A DNA stretch of 39,056 bases from Ruminococcus sp. (GTDB lineage: Bacteria; Bacillota_A; Clostridia; Oscillospirales; Ruminococcaceae): NCBI RefSeq assembly GCF_024684275.1, contig NZ_JAIKXF010000068.1, forward strand, positions 1 to 39,056. Reading direction: 5' to 3'. Each line of letters begins with the position of its first letter. The stretch's first letter is position 1. Below are positions 1-8,045 of the stretch, one piece after another. A program made the position numbers and the translations under genes. The notes under the pieces were generated by a model. That model saw nothing but the letters and a program-made list of their open reading frames with translations. It was not told where the DNA came from and searched no databases.

Positions 1-37
1 TTTTGCCCTTTAGGGCAAAATGAGCTTGACATAAAGA

Positions 38-134
38 AATGTAATGCGCAAATTCCTAAAATTATAAAGAATTTGCGCTCCCCGAACTGCGTTCGGGGCA
101 ATAACCGCCTTTAGCCGGTTATTGAGTTTACATT
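38..134. repeat. Three-armed cloverleaf-like inverted-repeat element
   Basis: A 7-bp closing stem, AATGTAA (38-44) with TTACATT (128-134), encloses three consecutive perfect hairpins. Arm 1 is GCGCAAATTC/GAATTTGCGC (46-55 with 69-78). Arm 2 is CCCCGAAC/GTTCGGGG (80-87 with 91-98). Arm 3 is AATAACCG/CGGTTATT (100-107 with 116-123). A further small hairpin, TTTTGCCC/GGGCAAAA, occupies 1-20 and may be the terminator of the gene to the left. No ORF is present. I infer a mobile or structured intergenic repeat; a function as RNA is possible but not shown. Confidence 0.6.
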
Positions 135-301
135 AATTATAGCATATGATTATTAATAATTCAAGCATTTGCACAGCGCAGAAATAAATTGAGAATGCAT
201 AATTGAGAAAGACGGTGCCGCCCTTTGGCTGTTCACTTAATCATATTGTTAAAACAGCACAAAAATGAGTAGAAATAATTCAAAACTGCATACGAAAAAG
301 C
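135..301. other. Gene-free spacer upstream of the CE12 gene
   Basis: No coding region is seen. The words TTGAGAATGCATAATTGAGA (188-207) resemble a common AT-rich intergenic repeat; a similar string lies at the end of the cyclophilin gene near 4293-4312. Nothing else is recognised before the promoter. Confidence 0.4.
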
Positions 302-330
302 TTGACTTGAATTATTAACAATGATATAAT
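302..330 (+). promoter_or_regulatory. Sigma-A promoter of the CE12 esterase gene
   Basis: TTGACT at 302-307 and a perfect TATAAT at 325-330 are separated by 17 bp. The predicted transcript has a short leader of about 40 nt before the GGAGGA ribosome site and the ATG at 379. Confidence 0.8.
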
Positions 331-378
331 AAATTTAGATTATTATACGTACTTGAAGTACGGAATTGGAGGATCATT

Positions 379-3300
379 ATGAAAGCAAAAAGACTGATAA
401 GCGGAATGACCTCTCTGGCGCTTTCACTTTCAGCTTTTGTCGGACTGGGTAACCTCACCCCGGTCAAGCCTGTTGAGGCACAGGCGGCTCAGGCAAACTG
501 GAAGTTCGATTTCGGCGGCAGCGGAGCGGCAAACGGCTACACAGGAGTTTCAGCCGCAGATGGCTACAATTCGGGCAGGGGCTACGGCTTCGCACAGACA
601 TGGAACGTGTCAAATGTTTCCGCAGGAGGCAGCGGTGTTACAGCGGACGCTGTAAAATTCAACGATTACGGCTCTGGCAATACGTTCAATGTTGACCTGC
701 CAAATGGACTTTATGAGGTAAAGGTGACTATCGGAAATGCTCCCCGAACTACTATAAAGCTCGAAGGCATGGTGCAGATGATGAATCTGACAGGACGTGG
801 TGCTGTTGAGACAGTGAAGCTCCCTGTTACCGACGGACAGCTGAATATACAGGCTGTTGAGGGTATGAGCAAGCGTGAGCAGTCCATTTCCGCTGTTGAG
901 ATAACTCAGATAAATACCACGGGCACTATGCCGCCTATGGTCTGGATATGCGGCGACTCTACTGTTGCAAACTACTATAACTGCGCCGACACCTCACAGC
1001 ACGGCTGGGGACAGTTCTTCAACGGCAGCGTTTTCGGCAGCGGCTATGAGGTGCGCAACATGGCTACCAGCGGACAGTATGCAAAAGGCTTTGTTGACGC
1101 AGGACAATTCGCGCCTATTGAGAAATACGGCAAGTCGGGGGACTATTATATAATCTCCATTGGTATCAACGATTCAAATTACTCCAACGAAACGGAGTAC
1201 TACAATACAGTCACCGATATGGTCAAGCGAGCAAAGGCTAAGGGCATGGAGGTCATTCTTGTAAAGCAGCAGGGCAGACGCGGTGACCTTCAGCGCAATC
1301 CAAGACTTACAGGACGCTGGTACGGCGGCTCTCTTGACAAGATAGGCAGCGAACAGAACGTAAGAGTCGTTGACCTGTTCACTAAGTGGCAGAACTTCGG
1401 TCTCTCCGTTGGATATGACGGTATGGCTTCATATTACGCTATACAGGCTAACGGCAGCAACGACGACCTCCACCAGAGCAAAAAGGGCGCTCAGAAAATA
1501 GCTGAGATAATGGCTGAGGAGGTAGGTGCTCCTGCAAGAGAGCCTATACACCCCAAGTCGGAAGTAAGCTATATGTTCAGGAACGTCAACAGCGGGCTTT
1601 ACATGGAGACAGCTGATACCAATGTTCAGCAGGGCAGTGCAAACGGCTCACAGCCTCAGAATACATGGAAATGCGTACAGGCTACAGGCGATTATTTCTA
1701 CATAAAGCCTGCAAATACCGACCTTTATCTCTATGTTGACAACGGCAGCCGCGATAACGGCGCAAATATAGTCGTTGCGGAGAAGAACGGCTACAGCGAC
1801 CAGTTCTTCAAGTTTGCCGACAACGGCGACGGCACTGTCACTATCCTTACCAGAGCTTCACGTGATGCCGCTGCTGTTGAGGTAGGAAGTGCTGCGTCAA
1901 ACAACGGTGCTAATATCCAGCAGTGGGAGGTAAACGGTCACGCCTGCCAGAAGTGGGAAATGATAGAGGTTGAGGACGTTGTGACTACTGCGACTTCCGC
2001 AGCAACAACTACCACAACTACAACCACTGTAACCACTTCTACAGAGGAAGTCAAGCCAACAACTACAACTATCGACTTCTCACAGATACCCGACTTCCCC
2101 ATAGAGTACGGCGATGCAAACTGCGACGGCGAAGTTGATATGTCGGATATAGTCCTTATCATGCAGGCGCTTGCAAACCCCAACAAGTACGATGTAAACG
2201 GCTCTGACAGCCACGCTATCACTACTTTCGGACGTCTCAATGCAGACGTTACCGGTGACGGCGATGGTATGACAGTTCAGGACGCTATGTTCATACAGAG
2301 ATGTCTGCTGGGACTTGACAGGCTTCCCGAACCCATATATGTGGTAGTCGCTACGACAACAACTGTTCAGACTACTACAACCACCACAACAACTACAACA
2401 GCTCCTGTTGTGCTCAAATACTATGCTGCCGAGCAGACATGGAACGACGGTATAATTGAGACTACAAACTCAGGCTATACCTACAGCAGCGGCTATGTAA
2501 ATCTGGGCAATAACACCGACAGCAATATCACCTTTACGGTAGATGTTCCTGCTGAGGGCAACTACATGACGCATATCCGCTTCGCTAACGGCTCGACGAA
2601 TGACCGAAAGATGAAGCTGTTCGTGAATAATACCATCGATTACTGCTGGATGCAGTCCTTCCCGGGCTCTGGTTCATGGACTGACTGGAAGGAATTCGGG
2701 ATCGTTCTTCCTCTCAAAGCAGGAAGAAATACTATCCTCATGCAGTCAGCGATGTCTGAGGGAGCTCCTAATCTCGATTATATCGAGCTCAGCGCTACCG
2801 ATGAGCCCTATGCGGAGATATATGACCCCGCACAGGAGCAGCAGAACAGCGGAAGCGGTCAGCGTACTCTCTACATCGCAGGAGACTCCACCGTACAGAG
2901 CTACCGTGAGTCATACGCTCCTCAGCAGGGCTGGGGCTACTATATGCAGAGCTATTTCAACAGCGACATTACTGTTTCAAATCAGTCTATAGCAGGCAGA
3001 AGCTCAAAGAAATTCTACGATGAGGGCAGATGGCAGACCATTGCAGACAGTCTCAAGAGCGGCGATTTCGTAATGATACAGTTTGCTATCAATGACGCAG
3101 GCAAGTCAAATGCTGACAGATATGCACCTACCTGCGGCAATGTTGACAATCCGTCATCAGGCTCATACGAGTGGTATATGACGCAGTTCATCAAGTCTGC
3201 AAAGGATAAGGGAGCAACTCCCATACTTGTAACAACAACAATCGGTATGAAGGCATACTCAAACGGCAGATTCGTAAACAGCTATACAGATTACAATACT

Positions 3301-3540
3301 GCCTGCTATAACCTTGCCAAGAAGTACAGTATTCCTTGCATCGACCTCAATACCCTTATGGTGAATCACTATAACTCGGTAGGCTATGACACAGCAAAGA
3401 GCTATCATCTTATGGGAGCTGTTGCAGGCTCTACCGATGGTACTCACTTCTGCGAAAAGGGTGCAAATATCGTTGCAGGACTTGTTGCAGGTGAAATAAA
3501 GAAGCAGAATATCAGCGGACTGGCTTCTTATCTCAAATAA
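379..3540 (+). CDS. Secreted dockerin protein with two SGNH/CE12 esterase domains (probable rhamnogalacturonan acetylesterase)
   Basis: This 1053-residue exported protein probably removes acetyl groups from pectin (rhamnogalacturonan) as a cellulosome component. It starts with a signal peptide (about 1-36) and an N-terminal beta-rich region (40-177). SGNH domain 1 has GDST at 192-195, GIND at 262-265 and a DLH at 363-365. A CBM13/ricin-like region spans about 395-530, followed by a Thr linker. A type I dockerin lies at about 578-650, with calcium-loop words DANCDGEVDMSD and DVTGDGDGMTVQD. A second Thr linker, a CBM35-like module (680-806) and SGNH domain 2 (GDST 835-838, AIND 903-906, DGTH 1020-1023) follow. 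Both catalytic sets look intact. The start is fixed by GGAGGA eight bases upstream. CE12 is the best fit; other acetyl-xylan or pectin esterase specificities are possible. Confidence 0.9.
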   Translation: MKAKRLISGMTSLALSLSAFVGLGNLTPVKPVEAQAAQANWKFDFGGSGAANGYTGVSAADGYNSGRGYGFAQTWNVSNVSAGGSGVTADAVKFNDYGSGNTFNVDLPNGLYEVKVTIGNAPRTTIKLEGMVQMMNLTGRGAVETVKLPVTDGQLNIQAVEGMSKREQSISAVEITQINTTGTMPPMVWICGDSTVANYYNCADTSQHGWGQFFNGSVFGSGYEVRNMATSGQYAKGFVDAGQFAPIEKYGKSGDYYIISIGINDSNYSNETEYYNTVTDMVKRAKAKGMEVILVKQQGRRGDLQRNPRLTGRWYGGSLDKIGSEQNVRVVDLFTKWQNFGLSVGYDGMASYYAIQANGSNDDLHQSKKGAQKIAEIMAEEVGAPAREPIHPKSEVSYMFRNVNSGLYMETADTNVQQGSANGSQPQNTWKCVQATGDYFYIKPANTDLYLYVDNGSRDNGANIVVAEKNGYSDQFFKFADNGDGTVTILTRASRDAAAVEVGSAASNNGANIQQWEVNGHACQKWEMIEVEDVVTTATSAATTTTTTTTVTTSTEEVKPTTTTIDFSQIPDFPIEYGDANCDGEVDMSDIVLIMQALANPNKYDVNGSDSHAITTFGRLNADVTGDGDGMTVQDAMFIQRCLLGLDRLPEPIYVVVATTTTVQTTTTTTTTTTAPVVLKYYAAEQTWNDGIIETTNSGYTYSSGYVNLGNNTDSNITFTVDVPAEGNYMTHIRFANGSTNDRKMKLFVNNTIDYCWMQSFPGSGSWTDWKEFGIVLPLKAGRNTILMQSAMSEGAPNLDYIELSATDEPYAEIYDPAQEQQNSGSGQRTLYIAGDSTVQSYRESYAPQQGWGYYMQSYFNSDITVSNQSIAGRSSKKFYDEGRWQTIADSLKSGDFVMIQFAINDAGKSNADRYAPTCGNVDNPSSGSYEWYMTQFIKSAKDKGATPILVTTTIGMKAYSNGRFVNSYTDYNTACYNLAKKYSIPCIDLNTLMVNHYNSVGYDTAKSYHLMGAVAGSTDGTHFCEKGANIVAGLVAGEIKKQNISGLASYLK

Positions 3541-3544
3541 AAAA

Positions 3545-3598
3545 ACAAGAACTAAGAGCTAAGAACTAAGTGCAGGGGCGCAAAGTGTGTGCCCCTGC
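3545..3598. repeat. AGAACTAAG word plus GGGGC hairpin
   Basis: AAGAACTAAGAGCTAAGAAC-type sequence at 3547-3570 is followed by a hairpin with GCAGGGGC (3572-3579) and GCCCCTGC (3591-3598). There is no T-run, so it is a weak terminator at best. Both parts belong to repeat families seen elsewhere in the window. Confidence 0.6.
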
Positions 3599-3664
3599 CT
3601 TACACATGATATAACAGGATATTATTACAGTAATTTTATTTAAACACTGATAGGAATGATAAAT

Positions 3665-4264
3665 ATGCAGAACGATAAAAAAGACCTGAATGCAATACTG
3701 GCTTCACTTGATCCGAAATTAAGGGAAAAAATAGATCTGCCAAAGCAGGAGAAACCAGCAGATGTACAGTTTGCTCAACAGGCAGCGCCGGAGTATGTTG
3801 CCGAGCCTTTGGAGCAGGCGGCTGCGGAGATCGTATCTGAGCCTGTTGAGGAAACTCCGAAAACCAAGCTCGATGAAGCACTGGCGGCTCTTGATCCTAA
3901 GCTTAGGAGCGCTGTAACAGGAGAAGACGGCACTCCCGACGGTATGAAAAAAGCTGAGGATAAAGCCGCATCAATACTAAGCTTTGACGGCGCAGCCAGC
4001 AGCGGAAAGCCAAAGAACAGTATCGCTTATCTGGGCATTGAGATAATAGCACTTGAATGCGCTGCATTTTTTCTGTTTTTTGCAACATTTCATTCAGAGA
4101 CACTCGGAGGGGTATCCCTGATTTTCATGCTCCTGCCTGCAGTATTCGGAATACTTTACAGAATGTTCAAGTATCAGATCGGATTTAAAGATGCAGTCAG
4201 TAAGTGCAAAATACATATAGGAATATCCTGTTTCTTTCTTGTATGTGTAATGCTTTCGGTATAA
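3665..4264 (+). CDS. Small membrane protein with a duplicated N-terminal motif, function unknown
   Basis: A 199-residue protein that I do not recognise. The soluble N-terminal part carries the same motif twice: DLNAILASLDPKLREKI near the start and KLDEALAALDPKLRSAV about 60 residues later, separated by an acidic, Ala/Glu/Pro-rich stretch. The C-terminal third has three hydrophobic segments likely to cross the membrane (about residues 121-141, 148-165 and 185-199), so the repeats probably face the cytoplasm. An ATG at 3656 is also in frame. I prefer 3665 because AGGA (3652-3655) sits nine bases upstream of it and would overlap the earlier start. It is a single gene between the CE12 gene and a terminator. 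Confidence 0.75.
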   Translation: MQNDKKDLNAILASLDPKLREKIDLPKQEKPADVQFAQQAAPEYVAEPLEQAAAEIVSEPVEETPKTKLDEALAALDPKLRSAVTGEDGTPDGMKKAEDKAASILSFDGAASSGKPKNSIAYLGIEIIALECAAFFLFFATFHSETLGGVSLIFMLLPAVFGILYRMFKYQIGFKDAVSKCKIHIGISCFFLVCVMLSV

Positions 4265-4265
4265 G

Positions 4266-4295
4266 AAAAAGGCTTCACTTTATGTGAAGCCTTTA
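4266..4295. terminator. Bidirectional terminator
   Basis: GGCTTCAC (4271-4278) pairs with GTGAAGCC (4284-4291), with A-rich sequence on the left and TTTAATT on the right. It lies between two convergent genes and can serve both. Confidence 0.8.
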
Positions 4296-4303
4296 ATTAT
4301 GCA

Positions 4304-4774
4304 TTATTCAATTGTTACCTTTTTCATTACCTGAGGAGTTGTAGGCTTGTCGTTGTAGTCTGTAGCACATTCTGCTATCTCGTCAACAACGTCCATGCCC
4401 TCTACTACCTTTCCGAATGCAGCATAGTTGCCGTCAAGGTGAGGAGCGTCCTCGTGCATGATGAAGAACTGTGAGCCTGCTGAATCGGGCATCATTGAAC
4501 GTGCCATTGAAAGTACGCCTCTTGTGTGCTTGAGGTCGTTCTTTACGCCGTTAGCTGCGAACTCTCCCTTGATGTGCCAGCCGGGACCGCCTGTGCCTGT
4601 GCCGTTGGGGCAGCCGCCCTGTATCATAAAGCCCGGGATAACTCTGTGGAATGTGAGTCCGTCATAAAAGCCCTGATTTACAAGCTTTTCAAAGTTCTCG
4701 CATGAGATAGGAGCAATATCGGGATAAAGCTCTATCTTGATCTTTTTGCCGTTTTCCATTTCGATGATTACCAT
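4304..4774 (-). CDS. ppiB: Cyclophilin-type peptidyl-prolyl cis-trans isomerase
   Basis: A 156-residue cytoplasmic cyclophilin that speeds cis-trans isomerisation of Xaa-Pro bonds during protein folding. The diagnostic motif FHRVIPGFMIQGG is followed by GTGTGGPG, then the core MARSMMPDSAGSQFFI and a final stretch with HLDGNYAAFGKVVEGMD. There is no signal peptide and the length fits the small bacterial single-domain family. AGGAG lies just upstream of the ATG. It is 59 bp downstream of a single-pass membrane protein on the same strand and has no clear promoter of its own, so the two are probably co-transcribed. Confidence 0.93.
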   Translation of the reverse strand: MVIIEMENGKKIKIELYPDIAPISCENFEKLVNQGFYDGLTFHRVIPGFMIQGGCPNGTGTGGPGWHIKGEFAANGVKNDLKHTRGVLSMARSMMPDSAGSQFFIMHEDAPHLDGNYAAFGKVVEGMDVVDEIAECATDYNDKPTTPQVMKKVTIE

Positions 4775-4833
4775 AATTTTTCTCCTTTTTATTCATTCCG
4801 CACTTGGCGGAGAAGATACATTCCGCTGTTTTA

Positions 4834-5268
4834 TCATTCAATTGGGATAGTGAAGCCCTCGTCGTCCAGAGATACAAATGGTATCTCCTCATATGGAGCT
4901 TCATATATAGATGTGGTCAGTTCGCTGTGCTGCTGATTATATTCATCAAGCATGGACAGGGTAGTAGTGGGTATATCCGCTTCCTCGGGAGTAGTCACGG
5001 GGATAGTCTCAACGACCTCGCCCAGCATATTTGTTACGGTAACATATTCACGCTGAGTAGTCTCCTCAATTAACTGAGGAGTGTTTAGCGGATCGTTCTG
5101 TACAGGCGGATCGGTTATCAGGTGATACGACGGCGCCTGAGTTGTGTTCTTCTGACGGCGTTCTTCGTTCTTATCGGCAATATCTCTTGCGCAGGATCTG
5201 CCTGCCATAGCAATAAGGACTGCCGCTATCAGAGCTATTGCAAATCCGACTATTTTACTTGCATTCAT
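4834..5268 (-). CDS. Single-pass membrane protein, function unknown
   Basis: A 144-residue protein with an N-terminal hydrophobic segment (about residues 5-23, rich in Ala, Ile and Val) followed by a polar region rich in Thr, Pro, Glu and Asp. It is probably anchored in the membrane with the rest outside. No known domain is recognised. A longer in-frame start exists at 5301, but AAAGGA is ideally placed for the ATG at 5268. A perfect sigma-A promoter lies 40-70 bp upstream. The cyclophilin gene follows, so the pair forms a short operon. Confidence 0.75.
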   Translation of the reverse strand: MNASKIVGFAIALIAAVLIAMAGRSCARDIADKNEERRQKNTTQAPSYHLITDPPVQNDPLNTPQLIEETTQREYVTVTNMLGEVVETIPVTTPEEADIPTTTLSMLDEYNQQHSELTTSIYEAPYEEIPFVSLDDEGFTIPIE

Positions 5269-5309
5269 AATATATCCTTTCATGGCGTCAGCCAAGATCA
5301 ATTTTTTCT

Positions 5310-5338
5310 ATTATACCGCAATAAGCACTTATTGTCAA
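5310..5338 (-). promoter_or_regulatory. Consensus sigma-A promoter
   Basis: On the minus strand TTGACA (5338-5333) and TATAAT (5315-5310) both match the consensus exactly, with a 17-bp spacer. It drives the single-pass membrane protein and probably the cyclophilin gene. The spacer contains a CAATAAGTGCTTATTG palindrome that could be a regulator site. Confidence 0.85.
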
Positions 5339-5352
5339 GCTTGCAGGGCTTC

Positions 5353-6975
5353 TCATTCCAGAAGTCCCTGTATCCCTTTCTCCTTGAACTGCTTTTTGTA
5401 GTATACCAGCTCATCCTGTATGATGTCGTCGATGACGCGCATACCAAGCAGCTCTACGGGAGCTTTATCGTCGGTGAGTATCCTTCCTCCCGAGGTATAT
5501 GGAACAAGCTCTGCCTGAACTGTGTTCATCATGTCTTTTAGGGACTCGTTTGTGAGCTTTTCCGTGTTTTTATTCAGAAGATCGAGCATAGCCGGTTCGT
5601 TTGAGGCAAAAAGCTCACGGTTGGTGGAGTTTTCCACATCAATGGTGTGGACCTCTGAAAAAACTGAGGCTATTGTGTCCGCAAGGCGGTTGTTGATACC
5701 GTCTGCGCTGTCGGAGCGCATATTCATATTTACCACCATGACGCCGCCCTCATTGAGATGCTTCTTTACAAGAGTGAAGAACTCTACAGATGACATCTGA
5801 AAGGGGATAGTGATGTCCTGATAGGCATCGACCATGATAACATCATACTTTTTGTCGCAGGCGGCAAGAAAGGCTCTGCCGTCATAGGTAGTGACCTTTA
5901 TATCCTTCGGGAGCTCGAAATACTTATGGGCAAGGTCTGTTATCCTGCTGTCTATCTCAACACCCTCGGCAGTAACATCGCTGAAATAGGTACTGCACTG
6001 CTTGGCATAGGTACCCGTGCCCATACCGAGTATGAGGATATCTGCGGAATCGGGAGCTTTAGTCATAAGTGGAGCAGCCATAGCGTAGTCGTAGTACATA
6101 CCCGAGAGCTCTCCGGACTTAACGTAAACGGACTGGACGCCAAAGAGAACGTTGGTAGAGAGATATGTGCAGTTATCGTCCTCGCTGACCTGTAGATAGT
6201 TGTAGACCGACTCACCCTCATATGCGAGGCCTTTCTCCCAGAAAGCAAAGCCCATAGACGGTGAAGCAAAGCAGCATACCACGAAAAGAACGGAAGCCGC
6301 CGCAGCTTTTGCGGCACCGGTTTTGCTGCTGATGAAGTAGATAAGTCCTATGAGGAGCAGTATCCCTGCGAAGATAAGGAATGTCACGGCAGTTCCAACA
6401 GCAGGGATAGAGATAAAGGTGGGGACAAAGGTGCCGATGATAGAGCCGATAGTGTTGAAGGCTCCCAGAGTTCCCACGGTGCTGCCGCTGTCGTCAAGTG
6501 AGTCAACGGTATACTTAACAAGTGACGGAGTGACTGTTCCGAGCAGGAAAAGCGGATACACAAAGACCGTCATGCAGGTTATAAAGGCTGCCCATATGAG
6601 GAAGTTAGTATTAATTGTGACAACGAGAAGTCCTGCAATGCCTGCAATAGCGAGCTTGCCGATGAAGGGGACTGCGGCTATCCATACAGCGGCTATGAGT
6701 ATGCGTCCGTAGAGCTTGTCGGGATCGGGGTCCTTGTCAGCACTTCTGCCGCCGTAGATGTTTCCGAGAGCCATTGCTATCATGATAGTACCGATGATGA
6801 TAGTCCAGACTATCTGTGACGAGCTGAAATAGGGCGCTAAGAGCCTGCTTGCACCGAGCTCCACAGCCATGACGGACATACCTGCAAAAAATTCGGTCAT
6901 ATACAGATACCATTTGTTTTTCAGTATCTTTGGCAGTGGTTTTTTAACAGGTGGGGGAGTATTTTTCTTCTTCAT
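5353..6975 (-). CDS. Membrane-fused spermidine-synthase-like protein
   Basis: This 540-residue protein has two halves. The N-terminal half (about 20-240) is a multi-pass membrane region with some eight hydrophobic helices. The C-terminal half is a Rossmann methyltransferase-like domain of the spermidine synthase family, with the nucleotide-binding motif DILILGMGTGTYAKQ, the acidic EGVEID at the end of the next strand, and YDVIMVDAYQD. Such fused proteins are widespread; most have no proven substrate, and aminopropyl transfer is only inferred. The frame stays open further upstream through an intergenic repeat, but AAGGAG places the start at 6975. No terminator is seen before the next promoter. 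Confidence 0.8.
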   Translation of the reverse strand: MKKKNTPPPVKKPLPKILKNKWYLYMTEFFAGMSVMAVELGASRLLAPYFSSSQIVWTIIIGTIMIAMALGNIYGGRSADKDPDPDKLYGRILIAAVWIAAVPFIGKLAIAGIAGLLVVTINTNFLIWAAFITCMTVFVYPLFLLGTVTPSLVKYTVDSLDDSGSTVGTLGAFNTIGSIIGTFVPTFISIPAVGTAVTFLIFAGILLLIGLIYFISSKTGAAKAAAASVLFVVCCFASPSMGFAFWEKGLAYEGESVYNYLQVSEDDNCTYLSTNVLFGVQSVYVKSGELSGMYYDYAMAAPLMTKAPDSADILILGMGTGTYAKQCSTYFSDVTAEGVEIDSRITDLAHKYFELPKDIKVTTYDGRAFLAACDKKYDVIMVDAYQDITIPFQMSSVEFFTLVKKHLNEGGVMVVNMNMRSDSADGINNRLADTIASVFSEVHTIDVENSTNRELFASNEPAMLDLLNKNTEKLTNESLKDMMNTVQAELVPYTSGGRILTDDKAPVELLGMRVIDDIIQDELVYYKKQFKEKGIQGLLE

Positions 6976-6990
6976 ATATTTCTCCTTATT

Positions 6991-7116
6991 TGTAAGAACT
7001 AAGAACTCAGATCTAAGAACTAAGAAAGAAACTGTTTTTGATAATGCAGGTGATAGTGTTACCTGCAATCTTAGTTCTAAGTTCTTAGCTCTTAGTTCTA
7101 TATTATAACATATAAT
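6991..7116. repeat. Inverted-arm repeat, copy A (126 bp)
   Basis: It begins TGTAAGAACT and ends ACATATAAT. Purine-rich arms (AGAACTAAG words, about 6993-7029) face complementary arms (CTTAGTTCT words, about 7070-7099). The interior contains the hairpin GCAGGT/ACCTGC (7036-7056). It matches copy B except for 21 extra bases and two substitutions. It forms most of the 5' leader of the spermidine-synthase-like gene. Confidence 0.85.
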
Positions 7117-7130
7117 CATGAAAAGAGCAA
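7102..7130 (-). promoter_or_regulatory. Promoter of the spermidine-synthase-like gene
   Basis: On the minus strand TTGCTC (7130-7125) and TATAAT (7107-7102) are 17 bp apart. The transcript would carry repeat copy A as a folded leader of about 120 nt. Confidence 0.65.
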
Positions 7131-7170
7131 CATTCGCGGCGAAAAACTACCGATTTTGATATTTATAATT

Positions 7171-7275
7171 TGTAAGAACTAAGAAAGAAACTGATTTTGA
7201 TAATGCAGGTGATAGTGTTACCTGCAATCTTAGTTCTAAGTTCTTAGCTCTTAGTTCTATACTATAACATATAAT
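7171..7275. repeat. Inverted-arm repeat, copy B (105 bp)
   Basis: It has the same order as copy A: TGTAAGAACTAAG, the GCAGGT/ACCTGC hairpin, CTTAGTTCT arms, and an ACATATAAT end. It lacks 21 bp of the left arm. The spacing between the copies is 54 bp. Confidence 0.85.
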
Positions 7276-7340
7276 ATGGGGAGTTGTAAATAGTAATAAC
7301 CGCTGATATTGTCGCATAGACTGTACCAGGAGATGATATT

Positions 7341-8042
7341 ATGAAAAACGGAAATATAGACGCGGAAAAATACAAACAGGAGCTGATGAAGCTCTACAGC
7401 AGAAGTACCGGCGATGAAAATAACAAAACTCCAGAGCCGCAGGAAATAGAAGACGTTGACAAGAACGCTCCCGACGACACGGTATATGCCGAACACGCCG
7501 CCGAGGACTCAAACGGCTTCCCCGAAGACTACAACAGCCGCTATCCCGAGCCTGACCTGTCGGCGCTTGACACCGACTTTGGGACGGCAGGTACGGAGGA
7601 CAATGCTCCTCCCGAATATAGCTCGACGGAGCTTCTCGGCAGTGAAAAGGGCTGTATATTGGTGAATGTACGTACAGGAGATGATTCCTCGGCGGTTTCG
7701 GGAGCTGTTGTTGCCGTTACTGCCGTTGTGGACGGAAAAAGGCTCATCCTTGCTTCGGGAGTAACGGATGACAGCGGAGTTTCGCCGAAATTTGAACTTC
7801 CCGTGCCTGACCTTGTACACTCTCAGACTCCGGATCCCGATGAAAGACCGTATAATCTTTTCGACATCAGCGTTTCAAAGGAGGGCTTCTTCCGCGCAAG
7901 AAGCGTTGATGTTCCTGTATTCTCCGGAATAACTTCAGTGCAGAACTTCAACCTGATACCTGTGCCGCTGATGATGAACGGCAATGACGAGACTGTCACC
8001 TATTACAACGCGGAGCCTTCCTTCGGCGGCAGAAAGGAGTGA
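7341..8042 (+). CDS. Protein with a transthyretin-like (carboxypeptidase regulatory-like) domain
   Basis: A 233-residue protein with a long acidic, Pro-rich and probably disordered N-terminal half (1-95). After this comes a beta-sandwich domain of the carboxypeptidase regulatory-like type: GCILVNVRTGDDSSAVSGA, then AVVDGKRLILASGVTDDSG and a later DISVSKEGFFRARS. No signal peptide or membrane segment is visible. CAGGAGATGAT lies before the ATG. The next gene starts three bases after the stop and its ribosome site overlaps the end of this gene, so the two are translationally coupled. The context with a SpoIID-like, peptidoglycan-binding protein suggests a role at the cell wall, but the exact job is unknown. 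Confidence 0.75.
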   Translation: MKNGNIDAEKYKQELMKLYSRSTGDENNKTPEPQEIEDVDKNAPDDTVYAEHAAEDSNGFPEDYNSRYPEPDLSALDTDFGTAGTEDNAPPEYSSTELLGSEKGCILVNVRTGDDSSAVSGAVVAVTAVVDGKRLILASGVTDDSGVSPKFELPVPDLVHSQTPDPDERPYNLFDISVSKEGFFRARSVDVPVFSGITSVQNFNLIPVPLMMNGNDETVTYYNAEPSFGGRKE

Positions 8043-8045
8043 GCC

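Larger units (their letters stand above)
6976..7340. other. Divergent intergenic region holding a duplicated repeat
   Basis: This region separates divergent genes. It contains two copies of a repeat with inverted arms, one promoter to the left, and about 65 bp of unique sequence in front of the gene to the right. No further ORF is supported. A clear promoter for the rightward gene is not seen; TATAAT at 7270-7275 lacks a convincing -35 box. Confidence 0.6.

Noticed and set aside
6976..7119. N-terminal extension of the spermidine-synthase-like protein
   Set aside because: The extra 48 codons are translated repeat sequence, run past the promoter, and lack a ribosome site. AAGGAG supports the start at 6975.
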